Part shown: piece after piece, positions 26,501-39,600 of the stretch
Layout of the letters: the number at the start of each line of letters is the position of its first letter
Numbering within the stretch: position 1 is the first letter of the stretch
Assembly: GCA_037179515.1 (NCBI GenBank)
Contig: JAXCGZ010005691.1
Span: 147,001-211,000 of the forward strand
Source: Halocaridina rubra
Taxonomy: Eukaryota; Arthropoda; Malacostraca; Decapoda; Atyidae
Length of the DNA stretch: 64,000 nucleotides
Reading direction: 5' to 3'
Notes under the pieces: generated by a model
Databases searched by the model: none
Told to the model about the DNA's origin: nothing
Seen by the model: only the letters and a program-made list of their open reading frames with translations
Position numbers and translations under genes: made by a program

Positions 26501-29500
26501 TGTGGAGACTGGTGACGGGGCAATGAGTGAAGAGATATTCCATACCAAACACTCTGGAGCCTTTTACTTGCTGCAAACAAAAATTTCATATTATGTTGCC
26601 AACGTAATAAACAAAACAGTCATTCAATACAAGTTACAGGTCTCTAATGAATGGTAGAAGCAGGAGACAGTAATAGCACTACCTGTACAGCATGACTATA
26701 TGTCTACCATTAGCTGGGGTACAACCCTCTCCTCCAAGCATATGGACCCAGTGATCTCTAGGAAATTTGATAACACAGTTTCTTAGTGCCACCAAGCTAT
26801 ATTTGCAGATGAAATACATGGCCATTTAGCACTACAGCATGACTATATCTACCATATAGCCAGGGCCCAAGCCATTCTCCAAACACATGAACCCAGAGAT
26901 TTCCAGGCGATTCGATAACACAGGTCCTTATTGCCATTATATTTACTAATGAAATGCATGACCCTTTAGCACTACAGCATGACTATATATATACCAAATA
27001 GCCAGGCCCAAGCCCCCCTCCAAACATGTGGACCAAGTGATCTCAAGGCCTTTCAATAGTTCAAGTATTTAATGCCATAGAGCTATATTTGCAAATGAAA
27101 TACATGACCCTTTAGCACTACAGTATGAGACTATATATCTACCATTTAGCCAGGGCCCAAGCCCCCCAGCAATCCCATGGACCCAATGATCTCCAAGCAA
27201 TTCGATAACACAGGTACTTAGTGCATTCGAGCTATATATGCCAATGAAATACATGACCCTCTAAAGGCAATGTTTATCTCCATTCACTACAGTTAGTCTT
27301 ACATTCACTACAGTTAGTCATCACTATATTCACTATCATAAAGTCATACAATATTCAAAAATAAAAGGAGAGACAATTACCCAAAATATTTTCTTACCAT
27401 AGCAACTGTGACTTGAATCCTTATAGAAGCTGAGAGAAGATGCTTCCTAAGAGAAAGAATAGTACTCTTTGACAATTTCTCCGTGCTGGGAAGATCTATC
27501 AGGCGGAGCTGAACACCCATTCCTCCTTCCTCTATCTGTTCTCCAGTGTTGAACACGTTGCGTTCACGAAGCTGTTCATTCGATGGCAAGATGTGAATGA
27601 TTTTAATTTTTGTTCAAATATATTAGATATATTCTAAACAAAACCATATTCCACTTATGCAATTGAAAACCATAAACGAGAGGATGTTTTTATATGCAGA
27701 TGTATGTATCACTGTTAATCCCCTTTTGAAAGGAGGTAGAGAGAGACAGGTTGGAGCTGGGGAAATAAGGCTGCGAGTCCTTCCTAACACCCTCCTAAGT
27801 GAGCTTGAACTAAGCCTATAATAACAATGAAGTACTGTCAAGAACAAATAATAAAAATACCATAAAATTACAGATCATAATAATAACAAAAAGCTAGTCT
27901 TGAACAAATAACTAAAATACCTTCCGAGAAAGATGGATTAGAGGTAGTTTCATGTCACACATGGCCACACACTGCGCAACGTCAGGTAAGAAGTAAGCAG
28001 GAACTTTGACGCGCTTACTTGCCGGTTCGGCACGCTGCTGCAGCTTACGTTTCCCTCCTAGAGCTCTCTCACCTGGCTCAACGACTAAAACACAAGAACA
28101 AGAATATATCTCATGTAAAACATGTAACTTTTATCATTTATATAATTATTGTCATAAGCCATGCAACTAGCTGATTTATAGTCAAATACTACAAACCCGA
28201 TGGCTGCAGAAGGGGCAGTGACTTGATGAGAGAGAAGTAGAAAAAGAAAATTTTATGAAAAGAAATTGTATAGAAAACTGGGAGAAAGAAAATTAAAACA
28301 CACAACTAACCATCAACTTTAGTCGAAGGGCCGTGCGTGCACAGGAAGGCATCCAGTTTCTCCAAATCATAGGCTCTCATGTAGGACTTGGGCAGAGAAG
28401 TCTGCACGGTGTCGTCATCAGGATTGTCTTCGATGCTTGCCTGTTTGACCACCATAAAATAGATGTTCTGCTCAACCTCGCATGGGCTTCCTTCTTTTTC
28501 TTTAAACTCCAATATCTACAAAATTAATCATTAAAAGCATAGTTTTTCTACTAGGGAACAGTATAAGCGAGACAGGAAAGAGTGAAAACAGCTAGCAAGA
28601 AACAGCAACCCAATACAGAAATGGGTTAAAGCCGAAGAAAAAATGATTAATCATAAAGAGTATAGATGTTTTACTAAGGGAATAGCATAAGCAAGACAGG
28701 AGAAAGTGGAAAAGGCTAGCGAGAAACAGCAACACAATGTAGAAAATGGCTAAAGCTGAAGAAAAAGAAAGAATTAATCATTAAGAGTATAGATGTTCTA
28801 CTAAGGAAACAGTATAAGCCAGACATGAAAAAGTAAGAAAGGCTAGCAAGAAGCAGCAATCCCATATAGAAATGGGTTAAAGCTGAAAACAAATAAAGAA
28901 TTAATTATTCAATGTATAGAAGTTCTATTAAGGGAACAATATATGCAAGACAGGAAAAAGTGGGAAAGGCTAGCAAGAAACAACAACATCGTATAAAAAT
29001 AGGTTAAGGCTGAAGACAAAGATAGATAGATGTTCTACTCAACCTCATAAGGGTTACCTGTTGTTCTCTGAACTGCTTTAAACTCCTGTCTATAAATCAT
29101 TAACTGAACAAAGAATAAATGGTCAAGTCAGCCTCCACATGAACAACTTTCTTTTTCTCTTAAAATCCATTAGCTATGAATTATTTGATGAAGCAATGTA
29201 TATACAGGGGGTTATCGACTTATGTCAAGAGTTCTGTTCCTGAAATGTGATGTAACCCAAATTTCAGCGTAAATCGAAACACACCTAAATAAGCACCTAT
29301 GCAAATTCAGTAGTAAAGTTTCTCTATTTTCCATGCATTTCACTATCTCTAATTTCACTTCCATGGTGATGGCTTTCCTTTTCTTCAAAGCACTGCCATC
29401 AGAAGAATCCGTTTTATGCTTGGGAGACATAATACAAAACAAAAATTACCAAATAAAGAAGCAAAATAATTTAATGGAATTGCACTGTAACCACGAAACA

Positions 29501-30578
29501 TCGTAACTCGAGGACAACGTAAACCAAGGACCCCCTGTATATTCTACTCAACTTCACAGGCAACGCATACATTCTGTTTCAATCCGATCTCCATACATAA
29601 TTAATGAACTTGTAAAGATGATTTTTTATCAACCTGGCAAACAATTATATTCAAATCACTATATACGACAAGCTTTAGTGTGTTGGCAAGCTAGTCATTA
29701 CATTTCTAGAAGGAAGCGAATTTTCATTCTGAATCCTGCCATTTTTTTCTAGGTAGGAGAGAGCAGTGATCGGCTTTACGTCAATTTGCCACGGTAGGAG
29801 ATTGCAATATGTATGAAAAAAAGTCATAACATCAACACTAGTAATCTTGCTTACCAAAACATATCCAGGATGCTTATGAAAGGTGACAAAAGCCTTGTGT
29901 TTGCCAAGGGAGTTTAAAGGATGCTTTGGATAGTACATCAGGGGGAGGCGCTCGTGCGCAGTTGCTGGAAGGTGCTGCAAAGTCTTCTCTGTTCGTCTTA
30001 GCATCAACCAATATCTAAGAAGAGAAAAGCTGTCAGTATCTATCTCAAGAAATGAGTATAAAGGGAATGTAACACGAAAACATAGGACCAGACAATGGGT
30101 ATAAAGTGAAGGTAAAGGAAAACAAAGAACCAGAAAAGGGTATTAAGGGAGGGGTAAATGAGAGCAAAGGACCAGACATAGAGAGTAAAAGGGTAAAAGT
30201 AAAGGAGAACAAAGGACCAGACAAATGATATAAAGGGAAGGGTAGAGAACATAGAACCAGACAAAGGGTATACAGGGAAGGATAGAGAACAGAGAACCAG
30301 ACAAAAGGTATAAAGGGAAGGGCAAAGGTGAGCAAAGTGAAGGGGAAACAGGTTGCAGACAATAGAGGAACATACCACCAATGGAAAACTTATAGAGGTA
30401 GGTTCACCAATGACAAGAGAGTTAGAAGTTTTTTCTCAATCTTTCGTTTTCCATTTCCTTATCAAGTTGCTTCTCCTGCTGGAGCCATCTGGTTTACAGT
30501 GTCTGTTTTTTTCCAGCTGGATTTGTGATAATAATGATAATAATAATGATAATAATAATAACAATAATAATAATAATA

Positions 30579-30618
<40 letters not shown>

Positions 30619-33600
30619 AGAAACAGTTACCATCTCCCGTAAACCCTATCGAAGTTCTGACAAAGATATTCTTTACATGTGAAGGGATTAGTTGAAATGG
30701 AAAAGTGCTTGACAGTGCACCAGTTACTATTACAAAGAGAAAAAAAAGTTTGTATTAAGTTGTAGGTCATTATTGAAATATTCTGAAACCTAACACCCAA
30801 TACTAGCAACACAATTTTTTTTTGGACTTTTGCCATTCCAAGTGTCACTATTAATCCCATTCCATAGAGGGATGGACACTGACATGATGGAGCTTGGGAA
30901 TTTAGACTGAATGCCCTTCCTAATGCCAAACGGTAGGCTCAAACATGGGTCTGTCAAGATAAAATCATACATATATTCATACATACGCAATGGACGCAAT
31001 CCCACTTGTAAGGGAGATGGCCAAGTAGAAGCACACATTCTTCTTCCTTCTTCTTCATCTAAATCTTTTCTCACTTTTATGTGGGGTCGATGTTTCTGGC
31101 CAGTGTTCTCCATATGTTTCTATCCCATACCTCATCACCCATAAAACCTTTAGACCTCAGGTCGTCATTGATGCAATCCATCCACCTACGCTTTGGTCTC
31201 CTCCTCCTTCTCCTACCCTGTATATCCATTTCCATCACCCTCCTCCCAACATACTGTTCATCCCTCCTAACGACATGACCACACCATCTTAGCCTACTTT
31301 CTTGTATCTTATCTGATATTTCTCTAACTTTTGAGGTACCTCTAATTACCTCGTTTCTGACCTTATCGCTTCTTGTCACCCCACACATCCATCTCAACAT
31401 CCTCATCTCTGCTGCCACATTCATCAGAAGCCAAACATACCTTGAACACTACTCTCAGCATCTTAGGGAAAAAGGGTTGCCACAAATCTCCTCCATCATC
31501 CTGCATGAGTCATCCAAAAGGTAATCAGGCAGAGATCTCTTGCTGTGAAGCCTAGATGCAAAACTGAGAGACAAACATACCTTAACTGTGATATGAGATC
31601 ATCTACTCTGCTCTTGTCCTGGTTAAGTGCTTGTTGCAACTCAGTAGTTATTGGACAGTTATCGTACTGAGGAACATGAGGGAGCAGAATTCCTGTGTGC
31701 GTATCAACAGTTATAAGTAACTGTTCCGATCGGAGATTCGGTTGTAAGACTGGGACGTGCAGAACGGCTGGGGATCCACTTAACTGACCTAGATATTAAA
31801 AGAAACAGAGATAATAGAAATGACAATGCATGGAGAAAATTAAGAAAATATTCTTCATGAATTTATGTAAAATTAAAGCCAAACTTAACAAAACACATTC
31901 ATATATATTGCGACATCCTTATTCTCTGCGTGTTGTGTAAGGTAACTAAAACGGATAGGGAAATAAAAGGCTCACATTCCATGCCTCTCTGAAATCTTTT
32001 TTACTTCCTTGCTACAAAATACCTGATATAAGGAGTGAGTAAGTGTCAGGAATGATGTCTCCTGATGTCGCTTTTTCGTTGCTCAGTTGTTGCCTAATTC
32101 AACAGTGCAAACACTCCCAAGCTTATGAACGAGCTAGGTCCCAGAAGTTCATTTGTAAGTAGACTTGTTAGTAAGTTGTGGTTAGGTAAAAGAAAAAATG
32201 CACTGTACAGTACATACACATGCAATACTGTACAGTACTTAGGCTGAAGTAAGACACTTAACTACTAAATAAAACATAAAGAATACAGTATTAATGAATG
32301 TTAATACAGTAATAATAATGTAAATAATACAGTACAATACAGTAAAACATACGTTAATACATAGGTAGAATGTTCGTAACTCGGTTGTTCGTAAGTACGG
32401 GAGCTATTGTAATTTTTTTTTCACTATTAACTGTCCTTTATTGAAGTGGATGCTCACATATTGGAGCTGGGAAATTATGGCATGCCATTCCTAACGCCCA
32501 ACAGTGGGATCAAACCAACATTAATCATTTCCCAACACACACAATCCACCACTGAGCTACCGTGGCCCCCACAGCAAGGTACAGCATAATATCAGTTCTA
32601 CGTCACATATTCCTTATTCTGCTAAGGGCTAGGGAAGTGCCTTCTTGAGAAAGACTTTGGTTTTAACAAGTACCACTGCCCTGAGCGATCACCCTTCCTA
32701 ACCTCAGACCGTTGCAGGCCACAAACCCTCAAATTGAAGAATCTAAGTTGCTGTAAAAAAACGAGCAACAGTAAAAACTACTCATTAATTGTCTGTACTT
32801 ACATTTTTCAGCATCCGTTCCAAGCTTTGAATCCAGATCTTGCTTCAAGTCGGAAAGACGAGCCTTAGTTCTGAGATATATCGTGTGCACTAAAAGTCTC
32901 TCGATAGACAGGTGATCACTGCGAATAGCTCTTTCCGCTATTTCTGATTCCTGGAACAAAAAGAGTTTGTAAAGTGAATGAATGCTTCATCTGGTCTCTT
33001 GAATTCAAGCTGAGGAGGCTACCTGCATCCTGCTCCCCTTCTTCTTTCACCTGAATTATTTTTTTTCCTTGCCATGATACAGGAGAGAGAAGGAATGAGT
33101 ATGAGCATATATACCAGTGCCCATCTACTTCCACATTTTTGTAAACACATAACAGGATATAGCTTGTACATTACATCAAATATTCTCTACAATTGAGCTT
33201 CTTAAAGACACTTAAATTAACATCCTTCTCTAAGTCTACATGATAAAGCAACTATGTACAAGGCATTATTAACCTTAAATGTCATAACTCAATTTTTTAT
33301 CTATCTACAAAAGCCATAATCACCTTATGATGAGTGGCTGAGTCAAGCACAAAATATGACTATGTAGGAGGAAAATACAAAAGAAGGGGCTTCCTTGTCC
33401 TCATCCTCCAACCCAAGTCATCAACTTTACAAAATAGAGCAGGGTTTCTTCCCCCTTACGGAGAATCACTTGTTTTATTGCCACATTAATTACTTCTATA
33501 TTCTACACTCAATACTATATATAAAAAAGCTATAAGACATCTTATAAGAGGGATGGCTGAGTCAAAGCAATAAACTTGATGCTTTTTGAGAGGAAAATAT

Positions 33601-36600
33601 AAAGGAGATGATTCCCAGCCTCTTTGCTCCGGCCCATTCAGTTGACTCTCATTCCCAGCAAGGGAACACGTAGGAGGTATTCTTGCCCCCTGAAGGTGCA
33701 CCAGATATGTGAAAAAATACAAAGGAGGGGATTACTAGCCCCTCTGCTCCGGCCCATATAGTCGACTTCAATGACACACAGGGGAACATAGAGGAAGTAC
33801 TCTTCCACCCAAAGGGGAACCAAATATATCATATAAGGGAGTCCTCATATAACGTCGTTTAACTTACGTCATTTCGAGTTCACGACAAAGGCTTTTTTTT
33901 TTCTGGCTCTCTAAGGGTTAAAAGTTGGACCAGTTGAAGTAGCCAACGGTCATTTCAAAGATAATGATAAACAGATGAGTACATGTTTAAATGAATATTT
34001 CTTATCTGTATTTACCAATGAATACTTGGCATATATTCCAGAAGTAGAATACATATACAAAGACTGTCCTTACAATGTACTTAGTAAAATAAAAATTACA
34101 AGGGAGGATGTAATAAAAGAAATAGATAAAGTAAATATTCTTAAATCTCCGGGACCTGATGAAATTTAAGCTACAGTATTAAAGAAGTGCAAGGAAGAGC
34201 TTAGTTGTCCACTAACTGCACTATTCTATAACTTAATAAAATTAGGATTGGTAACCAAGGAGAGGAAATTGGCAAAGTGGTACCAATATTTAAAAAAGGA
34301 GAATGGGTTAGAAAGAAAAACTATAGATCAGTATTTTTTCTTTTTAACTTTAATAAAAATTTTCAATATAACCAATTGTATATATAAAAATAAATAAATA
34401 AAGCCATTAACTTGATAAAAAATGAGATACTAGTGTAATATTTTTTATGTTTATAAGTGTTTTATATCTTATAGTTTTATTTTTTATTAATTATGTATTG
34501 ATTGTTCTTTTGCCTTTCCAGACGCACCTGCCTGCCCCAGTCTCGTCAGCAGCTGACATAGGAAGCTTTCTCCTGATAAGCGAGTCTCTCCCTCCCTATG
34601 TAAGCACACCACATGAGTACGGTATACTGTACAGGTACTATTTACAGTTTTGTACTATACAGTAACAGTACAGGTATTGAAATGCAATATACTGTAGTGC
34701 AGATATTTTTATGTATGTGTGTTCTTTTATTATACTGTACAGTACAAGTATAATGAACAGTACCTGTATATTATGTTAATATTAAAGTTTAGGAATTGTA
34801 TTAAGAATAGTTTTAGTAATTTTTTAAGAACCATTAGGGACAGGGTTCCCTAAAAAAAATTTTTTTTTTTCTTTTTTTAAGGGACCCAAGTTCAAATATA
34901 AGTGAGTTCCGACTTGCGTCGATTTTAGACTTAAGTCGCCTCTCAGGAACGGAACCCTGACATTATATGAGGACTCCATGTATATCAAAACACTGTGACA
35001 CACCTCTACTAATTCTAAGCTAACATTCCATACAAGAAAAATATAAAGTACAAGCCTTTGAGCTGAGAGAAGGAGTATGAAGAACCATGAGGGGTTTCGA
35101 CGGCTCAGTTGGATCAACCTGGACTGTAAGGCGGTATCCCATCTGCGCAGATGGATCGCGCTGCGTTAGTTCACGCCAGTAGGTCAAAGTGAGTGATTTG
35201 CCTTGAAGGTATTCCTCTATCCGTATGTGGTAGTCCAAGCGGTCCTCTAAAAGCTGAATAAATATTAACTTATTATTATCATCGAATGAAATATCCGAAT
35301 GTGGTGGTTCAAGCAGTCCTCTAAAAGCTGCATAAATATTAACTTATCAATTATTATTATCAAAAGCCATATCCGAATGTGGTAGTCCAAGAAGTCGTCT
35401 AAGAGCTGAGGAAATATTAATTTATTAGTCATTACTGATCCAGTTTTACATAACGGACTCTCTTTTCTATAAAGGGCTACGACGTTGCTCCCTATTCGAG
35501 GGAGTTTAGTTTTGGCAAGTGCAACCATTACCCTCAGCGAATGCCATTTCCAACCTCAGACCATGGCGGATCTCAAAACAATGACCTGACAGATCAAAAG
35601 TCACGCATACTACCAATGAAATACCTAGAGCAATAAATGAACTGTCATTCGAAGGGACCAAAGTAGATTAATGGTTAGAACACAACTTGGGCAGTGACAG
35701 ACCCAAGTTAGAGCCCACTGCAGGGCATTAGGAAGGCCCTCCAGCCTTAATCCTCAGGCTCCAACCTATCTGTGTCCACCCCCATATGTACTGGGAGAAA
35801 CAGTGACACAAAAAATAGCAAACAACAACAATCATTATCATCAAAAACGATAATGAAACTGTTACTTGAGGGGACAGTGGTAGAGTAGTGGTTTGAGTGC
35901 TCGACTTGGGAAGTGACAGACCGATGTTAAAACCCACTGCAGGGCATTAGGAAGTGGGGAATTAATTGTGACACAAAATGGCAAACTACATACAAGTGGC
36001 TCTTGGACTACAGGGAAATCACACTATCCTAATTCTCAAGCTCCAACCTGTCTGTGACCACCCCCATAGTGGGGGATTAACAATGACACAAAAAACTGAT
36101 ATATTCACATGAAAAACAATTAAGGCATGCTTTTACTCAAACGGTATCTTGGTGTCTGGGCCCAATGGGAGCATTTTTCTTGGCCAGTCCCAGTGTCACA
36201 GTCATAAAAACTAAAAACTCACCTTCTGTGTTTGCACGCACAACACCTCCAACTGTAACGCTTGACAGAATGCATGAAGGACCATATACGTCTCAAGAAG
36301 GGGGTTCGGATTATCTTGCAACCGAGACTGAATGAGCTGATGAATGTAATTAATCTGAAAAAAAAAAAAAAATGAATGGCAGTATTGGAGACCTCCAAAC
36401 TCATATTCATATAAAAATCACTTTAAATTGTCTGACTGTGAAATTTTGCCATTTATTCAAAGAGATTAATAATAAATACAGACACTCCCCTACTTACAAA
36501 CAGGTTAAGTTCCAGAAGTCCGATCGTAAGTTATGGTTAGGTAAAAAAAAAGTACTGTACAGTACATGACTATGCAGTACTGTACAGTACTTAAGCTAAA

Positions 36601-39600
36601 GACACTTATATAAAACATATACATACAGTATACAGTATTAATGAATATTAATGCCGTAGAAATAATGTAATAATAAAGTACAGTACAATAACATAATACA
36701 TGGGTAGATAATGGGTAGGTTTTGTTCGAATCTGCGAATGTTCGTAACTTGGTTGTTCGTAAGAAGGGGAGCGTCTGTACTTACATATAAAATGGCCCCA
36801 ATTCCCCCTTGTAAGGGGATGTACCCTTCCTAATGCCCCACTCTACTACTGCAGTACCCACTTCCCAGCGCAAATAAACTCAGCATAATAAAGGTAAAAT
36901 ATATCCTTGCCATAAAATAGTTGACAAGAAGAGTGAATGAAATAAATTTCAGAACGCTAACCTGCATTGGATGAACGAGAGGTTTCCCGTCTCCTGTTTC
37001 TTTGTCTTCAACTAGAATCTCTATTTCTAGAAGCCTCCAGGGTTCAACAGTAGCGTCTCCCATTAACGTCAAACTGACTTCAAATTCGTGATCTACAGTA
37101 AATTTCACTCGACCATTCTCAATCTGGAAAGAAATTGGAGAAATTTAACCCTCAAAGGCTGGTCATTCTATGGAAAACATCCTCCCTAAATTGAGCTTGA
37201 TTACCCACTAATATTCACTCAAGCTGAGCCCTTCATAGACAAATGAGGGGGAGAAAAAATGCCACACAGCACCAGGAACCAACGGCATGCCATAGCAAGC
37301 GTTCTAGCACCCATTTTGTTTAGAAATAACCCTGCGGAATTTAAAAAAAAATTTGACGTCGATCAAGCCAGTGCGCAAGCTTGCGAGATGATGCAAGCTG
37401 CCCTTAGGAGGTTGATCAATACCATCAACAGCCTCAGTTGCAAGGATTTGTTTGAATGGGAATGCTGTTTGGGTGCTAACAGTTTGGTGCCAGACATATT
37501 GGACCCAGACTTTTGGGAGTCAGACTTTTGGGCACCAGTTGCCAAATTGGTTGTTGCCAAGCTTACTGGCACCATAATGCCTGCACCAAAATATACAAAA
37601 CTATAAGTTTCAATATTTCTGAAACTCTTAACATTTTTCAAGGTTTTTGTTACATTGACTAATTTTTTCGGTCTGTCTTTTCTCTATTGTTTATCATTCA
37701 ATCATGTCTGCCTTGTCCTTAAGCTGCTACTTATTCTTCGTCCCAATGCTTTATCCATGCCAGGGCTCGATAAGGACAATTTTGTTTGCCTGTCCCAGGG
37801 TCAAACTCAACAAAAAAAGAAGTTACAAATAAAAGCAAGTAATACATGTGAGGGGGTCTTTCTCCCCCAACAACAAGGATAGTAATAAACTAAATATTTG
37901 ACCAAATCCAAACAACTTACAGGACTGATTCACAATACGATTAAAGGTAGCAAAAAATATAAAAAGTAAGAAAAAAATGTAAAAGTCGAAAAAGCAAAAA
38001 AAAATTAAAAAAGCAAGACTACTGGAAAACTGGTTATTAACATACTCTCAATGTTCTCATCTGAGCAGGCAGGTCACAGGTCACCAAGCGATGCCGAACA
38101 ATCTGTTCCAGTTTCGTGAGAGTTTGTTTACGCTCTAAGACCGTGACTGGCTCGGGGGGGAGAATGCGCTGTCTAATTGTTAATGGCAGTCTGTCATAGG
38201 ATCCTGAAAATGCAAAGAAGTTTTATTTTGATCTCATTCCTATACTCAGCACTTAATGGACAATTGCCCACTGGGAAAATTGCCCCTAGGCTAACAGCCC
38301 GTAACTCAATGCAAGAGCAGGTGATTGTTCCAAGGATGCTTGTCCCTAGCTTTTGATACAAAAACAGGCAATTGCCCCTTAGGACAAATGCCCAAATGAT
38401 TACTGCCTATAACTCTTAATGCAAAAGCAGGAAATTGGCCCTTAGGATAACTGCCCCTAACTCTTTATACAAATGCAGGTATTTGCCCCTTGGGACAATT
38501 GTCCCAAAAACAACAGCCCCTAACTCTTACTGCAAAACAGGTAATTGCCCACTAAGACAATTTCTCCTAGGATGGCTGCCCCTAGGACAACTGCCTCTAG
38601 AATGACCTTGCCTACGACGATAGCCCCTACATGAATGCAAAAGTAGGTAATTGCCCCTTAGGACAACTGCCTCAAGGATAATTACCCCTAGAACATTTGC
38701 CCTACAGATGACTGTCCCAGGACAATAGCCCCTGACTTTAAGCAAAAGAAGACAACTGCCTCTTGATAATAAAGTGAAATACATCATAATTAGAAAATAA
38801 TTAAAAAATCTCAGAATATGTAATTGCCTATCCAAACTAACTTTTTCATCAAAGTTAATGGAATTTTTGTATACGTTAGCCATTAAGTGTTAGTATAAAT
38901 CCCCATTCAAACTGGGGTGGACACAAACAGGTTGGAGCAGGGGAAGTGAGAATAAATGCACCTCATATCCCCCCTGCAGAGGGTTTGAACACGGGTCCAA
39001 CCAAAGGTTAAAAGAATTTGAAGATGGAAAAATTCTCTCATATTATTAAAAAGATCTTAAAATCTTATTTTCCATTTTAATATTCAGAATAATATTCAAG
39101 ACAGTTTTTTTATGTGTCAGTCACTATTATCATCTCAACTTTATCAGCTTTTTTTTCATTTTCTGCATTTTATGTATCAATATTAATCCCCTTTAAGGAG
39201 GTGAACACAGACAGATTGGAGCTGGGGAAGTAAGACTGGAGGGTCTTCCCAACCACCTCGCAGTGAGCTTGATTACAGGTCTGTCACCCTCCAAGTCAAG
39301 TATTCTAACCCCAACATTACTGCGATCCCCTCAACTTACTCCAAATACCATTGTTACTCATCTCTTACTATCCCTTCACATCTGACAAGTCACAATACTC
39401 CCTATCTGTTTTTCTTTGCTTTAAGTTTACTTGTTGCTGAGCCCCGATGAAGGCAATTTCAATAGATCTTGTAAAGAAAATTACCCTCAAAGTCCTCTAG
39501 TATTATTCATAATTACATGGCAAGTCACATAACCTAACTTTAACTACAATTAAAGGGGTTACGTAAGTTTACATGAGGTTCTGGGAGTTACTAATCTTTA

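Noticed and set aside
30045..30381. Three overlapping minus-strand frames rich in Phe, Leu and Ser
   Set aside because: Translations of the 36 bp minisatellite in three frames.
31425..31580. Possible duplicate of the exon 9 donor near 31437 (AAG|GTATGTTTGG)
   Set aside because: Only ~12 bases are clearly shared with the real donor, too few to separate from chance beside an RTE insertion.
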